Source of the DNA: Oceanobacillus luteolus
Lineage (GTDB): Bacteria; Bacillota; Bacilli; Bacillales; Amphibacillaceae
Assembly: GCF_023715655.1 (NCBI RefSeq)
Contig: NZ_JAMBON010000030.1
Location: forward strand, 1 to 46,163
Direction: 5' to 3'
DNA length: 46,163 nucleotides
In this document: positions 1 to 7,742 of the stretch, one piece after another
Numbering within the stretch: the first letter of the stretch is position 1
Layout of the letters: each line of letters begins with the position of its first letter
Notes under the pieces: generated by a model
What the model was told of the DNA's origin: nothing
What the model saw: the letters and a program-made list of their open reading frames with translations, nothing else
Databases searched by the model: none
Translations under genes and position numbers: made by a program

Positions 1-89
1 AATTTAAAAAATAGAAGAACCCAAACATTTTAGAGCAATATAGGGTTGATAACGCTAACAAAACACTGGACGAAAACAGTATAAAATAA

Positions 90-107
90 GGGACTTAAAA
101 AACTCCC
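90..107 (-). terminator. weak hairpin downstream of the 36-aa ORF
   Basis: GGGACTT at 90-96 pairs with AACTCCC at 101-107 with one mismatch. On the minus strand it is followed by a T-rich stretch. It could end transcription of the small minus-strand ORF at 121-231, but it is weak. Confidence 0.3.
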
Positions 108-120
108 ACAAGTACTTGAC

Positions 121-231
121 TCAATCTGGATTTTCTTTAGCTTTGAATGTTTTTACTGTTTCTTTTAGTTTATGTAGGGTGGATTCAATTTGCCGTTTTG
201 CTTCTTTTAACTGAGATACTTGATAATCCAT
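121..231 (-). CDS. small hypothetical protein (36 aa)
   Basis: A 36-codon ORF reads MDYQVSQLKEAKRQIE... to ...KAKENPD and ends in TGA. It is preceded by AAGGAG nine bases upstream of the ATG, as good a ribosome site as any in the window. The product is highly charged (many Lys and Glu) and predicted helical, with heptad-like spacing, no membrane segment and no cysteine. I do not recognise a family. The nearest gene is the divergent hydrolase starting at 396. The strong ribosome site and Bacillaceae-like composition argue that it is translated, but there is no homology evidence here. Confidence 0.5.
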   Translation of the reverse strand: MDYQVSQLKEAKRQIESTLHKLKETVKTFKAKENPD

Positions 232-395
232 GTTCTTCTCTCCTTATTATTTCAGTGACTGGCATTCATTATTATATAGAATGCTGAATAGTTATCAATA
301 AGCTTGTGCTATGTTATCCTTCTTTTAAACAAGTTGCAGAAGTATCTGAACAGAAATGCACTACATGGCTTTTGTAACAAAAAAATACGAATGAT

Positions 396-1307
396 ATGGT
401 GGAAAAACAATTGAGAAGTATACGAAGTTGGCTTGCGGAACGTTTACTCAGTAGGCTCAGTAATAAAAAAATCTATAGCGATGAAAAACTTTTCCGTAAG
501 CATTTCAGAGTGAAGCAAACGGAGAGAGATTATGTATTACCTCGTTTTCTGATGAAAAGGTATCGTATTGCAAAACAGCAATTTCAAGGAATGGATTGCT
601 ATATCTTTAATCATAAAAAATCATCCTCAACAAAAACGATTCTTTACCTGCACGGCGGAGCATATGTGAATCCTCCATTGGTATTCCACTGGATGTTTCT
701 CGGAAAAATAGCAAAGAAAACAGGGGCTGCCATCTATGTACCAATCTATCCTAAGGCGCCAAATCATCAGTATCAAGATTCTTTCAGCAAGGTTCTTCCA
801 TTATATAAGGAATTGTTGGCTGCTAAGACGAACAACGATATCATCCTTATGGGAGATTCTGCTGGAGGAGGATTTGCATTAGCTCTAGCTCAGCTTCTTT
901 TAGAGAAAAAACTAGCACAGCCTCAACATATTATTTTACTATCTCCTTGGCTTGATATGACGCTGAGCCATCCGGGTATTAACAAGTATGAAAAGTTGGA
1001 TCCGATGTTAGGTGTCCATGGGTTAATTCAGATTGGGAAGGTGTATGCAGGTGAGACGGATACGAGCCACTATTTACTTAGCCCAATCAATGGTAAGTTA
1101 AAAGGTTTGGGAGAACTCACTCTATTCATTGGTACGCACGAATTACTCCTTCCCGATGCCAGGAAATTAAAGAGTCTCACTGACTCACAAGGAATCAAAA
1201 TGAATTATTTTGAATACCCGAAGATGAATCATGTCTTTCCGCTTTATCCTATTCCTGAAGCGAAAGAAGCTGTTAAGAAAATAGTGGACATGTTAAATGA
1301 TGGTTAA
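396..1307 (+). CDS. alpha/beta-hydrolase, HSL-type esterase/lipase family
   Basis: The 303-aa protein has the hormone-sensitive-lipase-type alpha/beta-hydrolase layout. HGGAY at residues 86-90 forms the oxyanion hole, GDSAGG at 153-158 carries the nucleophile Ser155, GTHELLLPD around 246-254 holds the acid (Glu249 or Asp254), and His279 in MNHVF completes the triad. There is no signal peptide, so it should be a cytoplasmic carboxylesterase acting on small acyl esters; the substrate cannot be read. The ribosome site before this ATG is poor, so the true start could lie slightly downstream. The VOC-family gene follows 42 bp later on the same strand and may be co-transcribed. Confidence 0.85.
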   Translation: MVEKQLRSIRSWLAERLLSRLSNKKIYSDEKLFRKHFRVKQTERDYVLPRFLMKRYRIAKQQFQGMDCYIFNHKKSSSTKTILYLHGGAYVNPPLVFHWMFLGKIAKKTGAAIYVPIYPKAPNHQYQDSFSKVLPLYKELLAAKTNNDIILMGDSAGGGFALALAQLLLEKKLAQPQHIILLSPWLDMTLSHPGINKYEKLDPMLGVHGLIQIGKVYAGETDTSHYLLSPINGKLKGLGELTLFIGTHELLLPDARKLKSLTDSQGIKMNYFEYPKMNHVFPLYPIPEAKEAVKKIVDMLNDG

Positions 1308-1349
1308 AGTAAAAGAGAGTCAGCATCTTTAAAAATCGGAGGTCTTAAG

Positions 1350-1703
1350 ATGGGAAAAGTTTTTAGATTTGAATACCAAGTACCAAATCCTCAAGAAGCG
1401 ATCGAGTTTTATTCAAACACATTCGGGTGGAAATTTGAAAAGAATCCAGGTCCGCAAGATTATTGGTTCATTATTACCGGTGAAGGCAGCATTGATGGTG
1501 GTTTAATGAAATCTCCTGATGGTGCAACGCGGACTACAAACTCTATGAAGGTCCCTTCTATTGACGAACATTTAAAGATAGTTACTGAGAATGGTGGACA
1601 AGTAGTCGTCCCGAAAACAGAAGTTCCAAACATGGGATACTTCGCTTATTGCTTGGATAATCAAGGATTACTTTTTGGATTATCAGAAGTTAAAGGCAAG
1701 TAG
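1350..1703 (+). CDS. VOC-superfamily protein (glyoxalase/bleomycin-resistance fold)
   Basis: The 117-aa protein has the length of a single vicinal-oxygen-chelate unit: an N-terminal FRFEYQVPNPQEAIEFY segment (beta strand plus helix) and a C-terminal YCLDNQGLLFGL strand that matches the family's D-x-x-G-x-x-F-G-L signature. VOC proteins include glyoxalases, extradiol dioxygenases and drug-binding resistance proteins. The specific role is not readable, and such short Bacillaceae members are usually left as VOC family protein. GGAGG lies eight bases before the ATG. It sits 42 bp behind the hydrolase gene, and a strong terminator follows at 1719-1753. Confidence 0.85.
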   Translation: MGKVFRFEYQVPNPQEAIEFYSNTFGWKFEKNPGPQDYWFIITGEGSIDGGLMKSPDGATRTTNSMKVPSIDEHLKIVTENGGQVVVPKTEVPNMGYFAYCLDNQGLLFGLSEVKGK

Positions 1704-1718
1704 AAAATAAATAAATCT

Positions 1719-1753
1719 TAAAGACTCCCTTCTATTCAGAAGGGAGTCTTTAT
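1719..1753. terminator. bidirectional intrinsic terminator
   Basis: AAAGACTCCCTTCT pairs with AGAAGGGAGTCTTT around a 4-nt loop, flanked by A- and T-rich sequence. It lies between the VOC gene and the convergent minus-strand gene ending at 1875. Confidence 0.85.
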
Positions 1754-1874
1754 CTGTTATTGGACATCTATGTTGAGAGATGTCTATGAAATTTTTATTT
1801 TAAGTTTAGTTTCAAGGAACTTCCCACAAAATTGTTATTCAATATCTTTTTTCAATTCATGTATCTAGAGGCGT

Positions 1875-2246
1875 TTAACGTACTCTTAGATAATGTTGCA
1901 GAGCTCTTGGTGGAATGTAATGGATTGGCAATGGTCTCAATGAAACAGTGATGTCATCCGGCATAGTAAAATCACGCTGTGCTTGTTTCAGAGAGTTGTA
2001 CATCGCTTTACCACCTACTGAATTTGCAGAGTGGATCGTAATGCGATTGGCGAATAACTTTTCCTTAATCATTATTTGAACAAGCATCAAACCATTTCTA
2101 GTTTTACTTAATAGATCATGGTCCAATGAGAGATGTTCAATACGGAAGTCTTTTAAAAGATCGATACATTCGTCAATCGTCTCGGCTAATACATAGCCAG
2201 CAGGTGCTTCTCGAAAATCATCCAAGAAAACACTAATTTTATTCAT
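1875..2246 (-). CDS. cyclic-phosphate processing receiver-domain protein (cREC-like)
   Basis: The 123-aa protein begins like a receiver domain, with VFLDD (Asp9, Asp10), and has SLDHDL at 40-45 and IHSAN at 71-75. This combination is typical of the atypical stand-alone receiver family named cyclic-phosphate processing receiver domain. That family lacks the usual phospho-acceptor context of two-component regulators and has been linked by others to nucleotide or cyclic-phosphate chemistry; the activity is unproven. GGAAGGAG precedes the ATG. It is monocistronic and convergent with the VOC gene. There is no kinase, ligase or phosphodiesterase neighbour to suggest a substrate. Confidence 0.65.
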   Translation of the reverse strand: MNKISVFLDDFREAPAGYVLAETIDECIDLLKDFRIEHLSLDHDLLSKTRNGLMLVQIMIKEKLFANRITIHSANSVGGKAMYNSLKQAQRDFTMPDDITVSLRPLPIHYIPPRALQHYLRVR

Positions 2247-2546
2247 TTCTTATCTCCTTCCCATATAGGGGAGTGACTAAGAAAAGTCTAGTATTCCCTA
2301 GGTATTCATTCTAACATAATAGGGTTCTATGTTAAAGAGAGCAAGACAGCAACCGGGCAGAATAGTAGGAAATGCAAGATGATTGGGAAGGATTGGTACT
2401 TTTTTTGTTGAATAATATAAAAGAGACAGATGGGAGTATAGAATATGGAATCCAAGCTGATTATTATAAGTATCTGAGGACAAAGAAATAATAGACAACA
2501 CTTTGGAAAGTCAGCATACGTTTTAAAAGGATGACAAAAATGATTA
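2247..2546. other. intergenic region before the phosphotransferase run
   Basis: About 300 bp without a supported gene, between the minus-strand cREC-like gene and the plus-strand macrolide phosphotransferase homologue. An imperfect inverted repeat (AACATAATAG ... CTATGTT) lies near 2313-2333. A minus-strand open frame at 2298-2501 has no ribosome site and no family resemblance, so I do not call it. A promoter for each flanking gene must lie here, but I see no convincing boxes. Confidence 0.4.
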
Positions 2547-2569
2547 ATGGGATGTGTTGGGATGAATAA
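2540..2569 (+). other. possible 9-codon leader ORF overlapping the mph-like start
   Basis: ATG at 2540 opens a nine-codon frame (MINGMCWDE) with AAAAGG nine bases upstream. It ends in TAA at 2567-2569, overlapping the ATG at 2562 of the phosphotransferase gene. Macrolide-resistance genes of the erm type, and some others, are often controlled by short leader peptides. Here that is only a suggestion from position; chance is quite possible. Confidence 0.25.
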
Positions 2570-3470
2570 CTCGAAGCAAGCTATTTTAGAAATTGCCGTT
2601 AGACATGGGATGGATTTACAACAGGAGTCGTTGGAGTTTGATGAATCTGGTCTCGATTTTCAAGTTGTATTTGCAACTGACCAGCAAGGGAAGGAGTGGG
2701 TGCTCCGACTACCTAGACGTGAGGATGTGATGCCAAGAACCGAGGTAGAGAAAAAGGTTTTGGATGTGGTGAATGAACATGTCACTGTCTTTGAAGCTCC
2801 GAACTGGACCATTTATACCAATGAATTGATTGCCTATGAAAAGTTAACTGGAGTTCCAGCTGGTACCATTAATCATGATATTCAAAATTATGTTTGGAAG
2901 CTTGATATTCATCATGTCCCGGATTGCTTTTACGGAACACTTGGAAAAGCACTTGTCGCTTTACACCAAGTCCCCATTGAAAAAGCAAGGGAAGCCGGCT
3001 TAACGATTCATGAAGCTCACGAATTAAGGCAAACTATGAAACAGCGAATGAATGCTGTGAAAGAAAAAATAGGTGTTGGTGATTCCCTCTGGAACCGCTG
3101 GCAAACGTGGATAGAAAATGATGCAATGTGGCCGGAGAAAACAGGACTCATTCACGGAGATGTGCATGCAGGGCATATTTTGATTGATGAGTCTAGCAAT
3201 GTAACTGGTTTAATAGATTGGACGGAAGCAAAGGTATCGGATCTATCGAATGATTTCGTTGTACTTTATAAAACATTTGGAGATGAAGGTCTCGAACTTT
3301 TGATCAATGCTTATAAAGAAGCTGGTGGATATGTATGGGAGAACATGAAGGAACATGTGAAAGAACTAAGTGCAACATATCCAGTTTCGATTGCAGAATT
3401 TGCGATGATATCTGGAAGTGAGGAGTACATGCAGATGGCAAAGCAGGCATTGGAAGTAGCTGAATCGTAA
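2562..3470 (+). CDS. macrolide 2'-phosphotransferase homologue (Mph family, APH fold)
   Basis: From ATG 2562 the product is 302 aa, the usual length of Mph proteins; an in-frame ATG at 2547 would add five residues. It has the APH/choline-kinase fold: a nucleotide-lobe strand WVLRLPR near 46-52, the catalytic loop [10 protein letters not shown] (His198, Asp200) and the metal-binding IDWTE (Asp219). His at Asp+5, where most APH enzymes have Asn, is the hallmark of macrolide 2'-phosphotransferases, which inactivate 14- and 15-membered macrolides with GTP. Chromosomal Bacillus homologues exist, and their ability to confer resistance varies. Two further APH-fold genes follow on the same strand. 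Substrate and resistance are inferred, not shown. Confidence 0.8.
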   Translation: MNNSKQAILEIAVRHGMDLQQESLEFDESGLDFQVVFATDQQGKEWVLRLPRREDVMPRTEVEKKVLDVVNEHVTVFEAPNWTIYTNELIAYEKLTGVPAGTINHDIQNYVWKLDIHHVPDCFYGTLGKALVALHQVPIEKAREAGLTIHEAHELRQTMKQRMNAVKEKIGVGDSLWNRWQTWIENDAMWPEKTGLIHGDVHAGHILIDESSNVTGLIDWTEAKVSDLSNDFVVLYKTFGDEGLELLINAYKEAGGYVWENMKEHVKELSATYPVSIAEFAMISGSEEYMQMAKQALEVAES

Positions 3471-3519
3471 TACGCATGTTGGATTACTTAACATGCATGC
3501 CTGAAAGGGGGAGAGCGAA

Positions 3520-4311
3520 ATGTCCGCTGGTAAAAACGAAGAAATGTTGACAGGAGGAAATATGTCCAACGTCTATCGAGTACAAGATACAGTGAGAAGA
3601 GATCTGAAAGAAAACAGTAACAAGATTCATCGATTATTAAATCACTTGGAAAAGAAAGGTTACCGTTATGCACCGAAGTTTTTAGGAATTGATGAAAAAG
3701 GCAGAGAGGTACTATCTTTTATTGAAGGTGAAGCTGGTAATTACCCTTTAAAAACTTTTATGTGGTCGGATGATGCGTTGATTGAGATAGCGAAGATGCT
3801 TCGGCTTTACCATGAAGCAGTGAGTGATTTTCCATTCGAAGAAAGTTGGCAACCGCTCGATCTTACACCGCAACCATTGGAGTTGGTTTGCCATAATGAC
3901 TTTGCCGTCTATAACATTATTTTTCATCATCAAAAACCAGCAGGAATTATTGATTTTGATGTAGCTGCTCCCGGCCCAAGGCTTTGGGATATCGCCTATA
4001 CGGTTTACACTTGTGTTCCGCTAAGCAGAACCTATTATTCCGAAGCAGGTGAAGCAATTGATTACAATTCTCTCCAGCATGCCAGCCGTATCAAAGAGAG
4101 ACTGAAATTATTTTTTGAATCGTACGGTGAAGATTTAAATGAAGAATTCTTAGATATGGTACTGCTCCGATTGGAAGGCTTATGTGAGTTGAGCAGAAGG
4201 AAGGCTGCGGAAGGAGATATGGCTTTTCAAAAAATGATAGATGAAGGCCATCTAGAACACTATCAAAAGGATATTGCATTTATTAAAAGATATGGGAAAG
4301 AGTGGTTTTAG
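3520..4311 (+). CDS. APH-family phosphotransferase
   Basis: This 263-aa kinase-fold protein starts with a glycine-rich segment, LTGGNMSNVYR (10-20), that serves as the nucleotide loop. It has the catalytic loop HNDFAVYN (His125, Asp127, Asn132), the metal site IDFD (144-147) and the conserved WD at 156-157. All expected catalytic residues are present, so it is probably active. The sequence type is common in Bacillaceae and annotated only as phosphotransferase or aminoglycoside phosphotransferase family; the substrate could be a drug, a sugar or a small alcohol. GGGGGAG precedes the ATG. It begins 49 bp after the mph-like gene, and its stop codon is only 6 bp from the first unit of the 52-bp repeat array. 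Confidence 0.85.
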   Translation: MSAGKNEEMLTGGNMSNVYRVQDTVRRDLKENSNKIHRLLNHLEKKGYRYAPKFLGIDEKGREVLSFIEGEAGNYPLKTFMWSDDALIEIAKMLRLYHEAVSDFPFEESWQPLDLTPQPLELVCHNDFAVYNIIFHHQKPAGIIDFDVAAPGPRLWDIAYTVYTCVPLSRTYYSEAGEAIDYNSLQHASRIKERLKLFFESYGEDLNEEFLDMVLLRLEGLCELSRRKAAEGDMAFQKMIDEGHLEHYQKDIAFIKRYGKEWF

Positions 4312-4317
4312 TTAGAG

Positions 4318-5020
4318 ATCTTTTCTTGCGTTCGATTGTATTGTAGTATTCGTCTTCACCTCGCACGTGATTTGTTCTTGCGTTCGATTGTATTGTAGTA
4401 TTCGTCTTCACCTCGCACGTGATTTGTTCTTGCGTTTGATTGTGGTGAAGTATTTGCCATCTCGTCGTACGTGAGATGTTCTAGCGTTTGATTGTAGTAA
4501 AGTATTTGCCATCTCGTCGCACGTGAGATGTTCTTACGTTTGATTGTGGTGAAGTATTTGCCATCTCGTCGCACGTGAGCTGTTCTAGCGTTGGATTGTA
4601 GTGTCGTATTTGCCATCTCGTCGTACGTGAGCTGCTCTTGCGTTTGATTGTAGTGTAGTATTTGTCTTCTCGTCGCACGTGAGCTGTTCTTGCGTTTGAT
4701 TGTAGTGAAGTATTTGTCATCTCGTCGCACGTGAGATGTTCTTACATTTGATTGTAGTGAAGTATTTGTCTTCTCGTCGCACGTGAGCTGCTCTTGCGTT
4801 TGATTGTAGTGAAGTATTTGTCTTCTCGTCGCACGTGAGATGTTCTTACATTTGATTGTAGTGAAGTATTTGTCTTCTCGTCGCACGTGAGCTGCTCTTA
4901 CGTTTGATTGTAGTGAGTATTTGTTTTCTCGTCAGACGTGAATTGTTCTTGCGTACGATTGAACTGAATTTTGCCATCTACTTGAACGTGAGTAGCTCTC
5001 ATATTCGATTGTAGTGATTT
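4318..5020. repeat. 52-bp tandem repeat array, about 14 units
   Basis: Units end in the core CACGTG (or TACGTG/GACGTG) and contain TTTGATTGTAGTGAAGTA and TTCTCGTCG. Eleven consecutive units are exactly 52 bp, the next two are 51 and 50 bp, and the last is truncated near 5020. Units beginning at 4734 and 4838 are identical and are each followed by a near-identical partner, so a 104-bp two-unit block has been duplicated recently. The first unit starts 6 bp after the stop of the upstream phosphotransferase and the array runs almost to the next gene. There are no unique spacers, so it is not CRISPR. No strong hairpin is conserved between units. Function unknown. Confidence 0.95.
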
Positions 5021-5061
5021 TTTACAATGAATGTCTTACTAAAAGAGCCAGGGGGAGAGTA

Positions 5062-5985
5062 ATGAATGGAAAAGATGTCCTAAATAAATTTGGATTTGAC
5101 ATAAAAGAAGAACCGGTGAGTATATATCCATATTCACCGGTCTATCGTGTGAAGCATGAAGAGCGTGATGTCATTGTCAAGCGTACACAAGAGCATGCTG
5201 AACGATTGATGGAATATACATCGATGTTAAAAAGAAATGTAGTAAAGGTAGTAACACCAGTGAAGCTTGACGAGGAAAATCCCCAAAGAATTGGTGAATA
5301 CAATTTTGTTGTATACCCCTTTATTGAAGGAACAACTTATACGGGAAGTGACCGGGAAATTTTTGAGGCCGGCCAACTGTTGGGGAAAATCCACAGCTTA
5401 TCTCCGGATTCCAATACATATGGTCTTCCTGAATACGATGTATATGATTTTAACCAGGATGAAGTAGAGGAGAGTATGGCTGCTATAACAAAGCATATTA
5501 GAGAGGCGCAATTAACATTTGATTTGGAGAGTTTGAGAGACGTTCTGCAGGAGGCTGTCATCGTTCAAGGAGAGTTGCAGCAGACTGATTTACCTCATAT
5601 TGCAACAACTTATGATTATAAGGCGAACAATTTAATTATGACTCCAGAGCCATATCTCATCGATCCGGATAATGCAACTTGGGCTCCTAGGATATTTGAC
5701 CTTGCTTTAGCGCTATTGCTTTTCCATAATGAACATCACGATGCACCAGACCGTGTCTTTACAACACAAGAGTGGAAGACATTCCTTTCTGGCTATCAAA
5801 CATATGTAGAGCTCACAGAAGCGGAAAAAAGACATTGGGAGAGAGCAAAACGTCATATTTTTCTTGATGAAGTCATATGGTTAATGGCTGAGTATCCTGA
5901 GGATTGGCAAAATCCAGCACAGCAAAAGTTGTTTCTAAGCTTAAATCAAATGATTCTCCCAAATGCTGATTATAGGCTGGAATGA
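5062..5985 (+). CDS. APH-family phosphotransferase, divergent catalytic loop
   Basis: I start this 307-aa protein at ATG 5062, preceded by GGGGGAG; an upstream in-frame ATG at 5014 lies in the repeat tail without a ribosome site. The kinase fold is recognisable: VIVKRT near 38-42 (ATP-lobe lysine), VVYPFIEG at 83-90 (hinge), a catalytic loop TYDYKANN with Asp185 and Asn190, and LIDPDN at 199-204 for metal binding. The usual HGD reads TYD here, so the His two residues before the catalytic Asp is Thr. This is seen in divergent APH/CotS-like branches. Substrate unknown. It is the third APH-fold gene in a row on this strand. Confidence 0.8.
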   Translation: MNGKDVLNKFGFDIKEEPVSIYPYSPVYRVKHEERDVIVKRTQEHAERLMEYTSMLKRNVVKVVTPVKLDEENPQRIGEYNFVVYPFIEGTTYTGSDREIFEAGQLLGKIHSLSPDSNTYGLPEYDVYDFNQDEVEESMAAITKHIREAQLTFDLESLRDVLQEAVIVQGELQQTDLPHIATTYDYKANNLIMTPEPYLIDPDNATWAPRIFDLALALLLFHNEHHDAPDRVFTTQEWKTFLSGYQTYVELTEAEKRHWERAKRHIFLDEVIWLMAEYPEDWQNPAQQKLFLSLNQMILPNADYRLE

Positions 5986-6047
5986 TAAAGAATTATTCAT
6001 CCACACACGAGAATATAATAAATATTATCGAAATATTTTAATTTGAA

Positions 6048-6076
6048 TTGCATTTGAATTAATAGATTAATATACT
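6048..6076 (+). promoter_or_regulatory. candidate sigma-A promoter
   Basis: TTGCAT and TATACT are separated by 17 bp. The -10 is near consensus and the -35 is weak. It would drive the six-codon ORF at 6110 and the hydrolase at 6196. Confidence 0.45.
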
Positions 6077-6109
6077 TGTTAATAGACGTAATGCCGAGGA
6101 GGAAATCGT

Positions 6110-6130
6110 ATGAAGCGTCACATGGTATGA
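6110..6130 (+). other. six-codon ORF with a strong ribosome site
   Basis: GAGGAGG is followed seven bases later by ATG and the codons for KRHMV, then TGA. It lies between a candidate promoter and the beta-lactamase-fold gene 65 bp downstream. It could be a leader peptide or the stump of a decayed gene. Confidence 0.35.
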
Positions 6131-6195
6131 ACAAGCTAACTGGATTCCTATTCATCTAATTAAACAAAAAAATAAGGAATTCAGGAGGTAATAAA

Positions 6196-7218
6196 ATGGA
6201 TAATACAAACAAATTGAACTACCTAAAAGAGAAACAGGAAGAGCTTCATTTTTCCGGCGCTTATTATGCAAAAAGAGGTAATGAAATTCTGCAAGGAAGC
6301 AGCGGATTCGCCAATCGTTCAGAAAAAATCGCGAATGAACCGGATACGAGGTTTGCGATTGCTTCAGGATGCAAAATATTTACAGCGGTTTCCATTTGTA
6401 TGTTAGTAGAGTCTGGAAAAATTTCATTTGACTCCAAATTAAAGGATTGTCTTGATATCGATTTACCTAACTTTGATGGTGATATCACGATACATCATCT
6501 ACTGACACATACATCGGGCGTCCCTGACTATTTCAATGAAGAAATCATGGATGATTTTGAGCTCCTTTGGAAATCAAGGCCGATGTATACGATCCGTTCG
6601 CCAAAGGATTTTTTACCGATGATTCAATATGAAGAGATGCAAGGTAGTATCAATGGTTCGTTTCAGTACAACAACTCTGGTTATATATTGCTAGGGCTTA
6701 TTGTAGAACAGGTGACTAAATGCAATTTTACTGCATTCGTTGAGGAACATATCTTTCAAAAAGCGGGTATGATGGATTCTGGCTATTTTGAAATGGATCG
6801 ATTGCCAGGAAGAACTGCATTAGGTTATATAGAGGAACCGGATGGGAATTGGAAAACAAACATCTATTCCTTACCGGTAAAAGGCGGACCAGATGGAGGA
6901 GCATATGTCACCGTGGAAGATATGGCCAAGTTCTGGGAAGCATTGATGAGCCATCGATTGTTGTCAGAAGATATGACTCAGAAACTATTGGCGCCACGTG
7001 AAGTTGTCTATGAGGAAGACAATATATACTACGGGTATTGCGGTTACATGGAATTGGACGACGAGAAAAAGATTGTAAAGTATATTCAGATGGGATACGA
7101 CCCAGGGGTTAATTTCCGGGCCGTGTACTATCCAGGCACTCAGTCTATAATTGTAGTCTGTTCCAATGAATCAGAAGGTGCTTTTGAACTACTGAAGGAA
7201 ATTGAAACTATCTTATAG
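6196..7218 (+). CDS. serine hydrolase, class C beta-lactamase/DD-peptidase fold
   Basis: The 340-aa protein carries the penicillin-recognising triad of the PF00144 family: the nucleophile motif SGCK (Ser57, Lys60), YNN at 158-160 (Tyr158), and a C-terminal GYDPG segment where classical enzymes have KTG or HTG. The conserved LLTHTSGVPDY lies at 102-112. There is no signal peptide, so it is probably cytoplasmic and more likely an esterase or amidase than a true beta-lactamase or cell-wall enzyme. CAGGAGG lies eight bases before the ATG. It follows the run of three kinase-fold genes but has its own upstream promoter candidate. Confidence 0.85.
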   Translation: MDNTNKLNYLKEKQEELHFSGAYYAKRGNEILQGSSGFANRSEKIANEPDTRFAIASGCKIFTAVSICMLVESGKISFDSKLKDCLDIDLPNFDGDITIHHLLTHTSGVPDYFNEEIMDDFELLWKSRPMYTIRSPKDFLPMIQYEEMQGSINGSFQYNNSGYILLGLIVEQVTKCNFTAFVEEHIFQKAGMMDSGYFEMDRLPGRTALGYIEEPDGNWKTNIYSLPVKGGPDGGAYVTVEDMAKFWEALMSHRLLSEDMTQKLLAPREVVYEEDNIYYGYCGYMELDDEKKIVKYIQMGYDPGVNFRAVYYPGTQSIIVVCSNESEGAFELLKEIETIL

Positions 7219-7395
7219 CCACGGTGACAGCGAAAGGGATTAACGATCAGGTTAGTCCCTTTTGTCTGTAAAATATGTCTTCAACTCGCTAAGAGAGTTT
7301 TAAGCGGATAGGAAAAGTTGATAATGTGATCGTCATGTGATTTTCTTATACTATCAAGAAGTATTTTATGAGCACAAAAGGAGTGAAATCCAAAT

Positions 7396-7650
7396 ATGGT
7401 TATTCGAATAGCTAAAGAAACGAAAGAAGAGATGATTAGTTCTTTAAAGGATTATTTTTACAATGAGCGTTCAGAGGAAATTGGAGAATTGGCCGCAGAA
7501 AATATGCTGCATTACTTTCTAGAAGAGATTGGACCGCATATATACAATCAGGGGATAAGGGATGCCAAAGCAATGGTCGATCAGAAGATGATGAATTTAG
7601 AGGAAGATATACTCTCTCTTGAAAAGTCAGTCAGGAAGAAAAGGAATTAA
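7396..7650 (+). CDS. DUF2164 family protein
   Basis: The 84-aa protein matches the DUF2164 pattern: an N-terminal IAKETKEEMISSLKDYF helix, an E-rich centre (SEEIGELAAENMLHYFLEEIGP), and IYNQGIRDA. The family consists of short, soluble helical proteins of unknown function common in Bacillaceae. AAAGGAG lies upstream of the ATG. It is monocistronic, with a strong terminator at 7688-7742. Confidence 0.8.
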   Translation: MVIRIAKETKEEMISSLKDYFYNERSEEIGELAAENMLHYFLEEIGPHIYNQGIRDAKAMVDQKMMNLEEDILSLEKSVRKKRN

Positions 7651-7687
7651 ATATACATACAAGGATCTAAAAGCTAAATTTAATTGA

Positions 7688-7742
7688 AACGGTAAAGACG
7701 GGAAATAGGGATAATTTCCTTCTAGTCTTTACCGTTAATTTT
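7688..7742 (+). terminator. intrinsic terminator
   Basis: AACGGTAAAGAC pairs with GTCTTTACCGTT (7688-7699 with 7725-7736), with an inner GGAAAT/ATTTCC pairing, followed by AATTTTT. It ends the DUF2164 gene. Confidence 0.85.

Noticed and set aside
2298-2501. 67-aa minus-strand ORF
   Set aside because: It has no ribosome site and no recognisable domain, and its composition is unlike neighbouring proteins.
4356-4886. A 176-aa minus-strand ORF with repeated peptides (and a second at 4481-4720)
   Set aside because: Both lie inside the 52-bp array. Because 52 is not a multiple of 3, a stop-free unit strand is open in all three frames, so repeated ORFs appear automatically. No ribosome site or unit-length peptide period supports coding.
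4318-5020. CRISPR array
   Set aside because: The repeats are directly adjacent with no unique spacers, and no cas genes are in the window. The same holds for 25925-26437.
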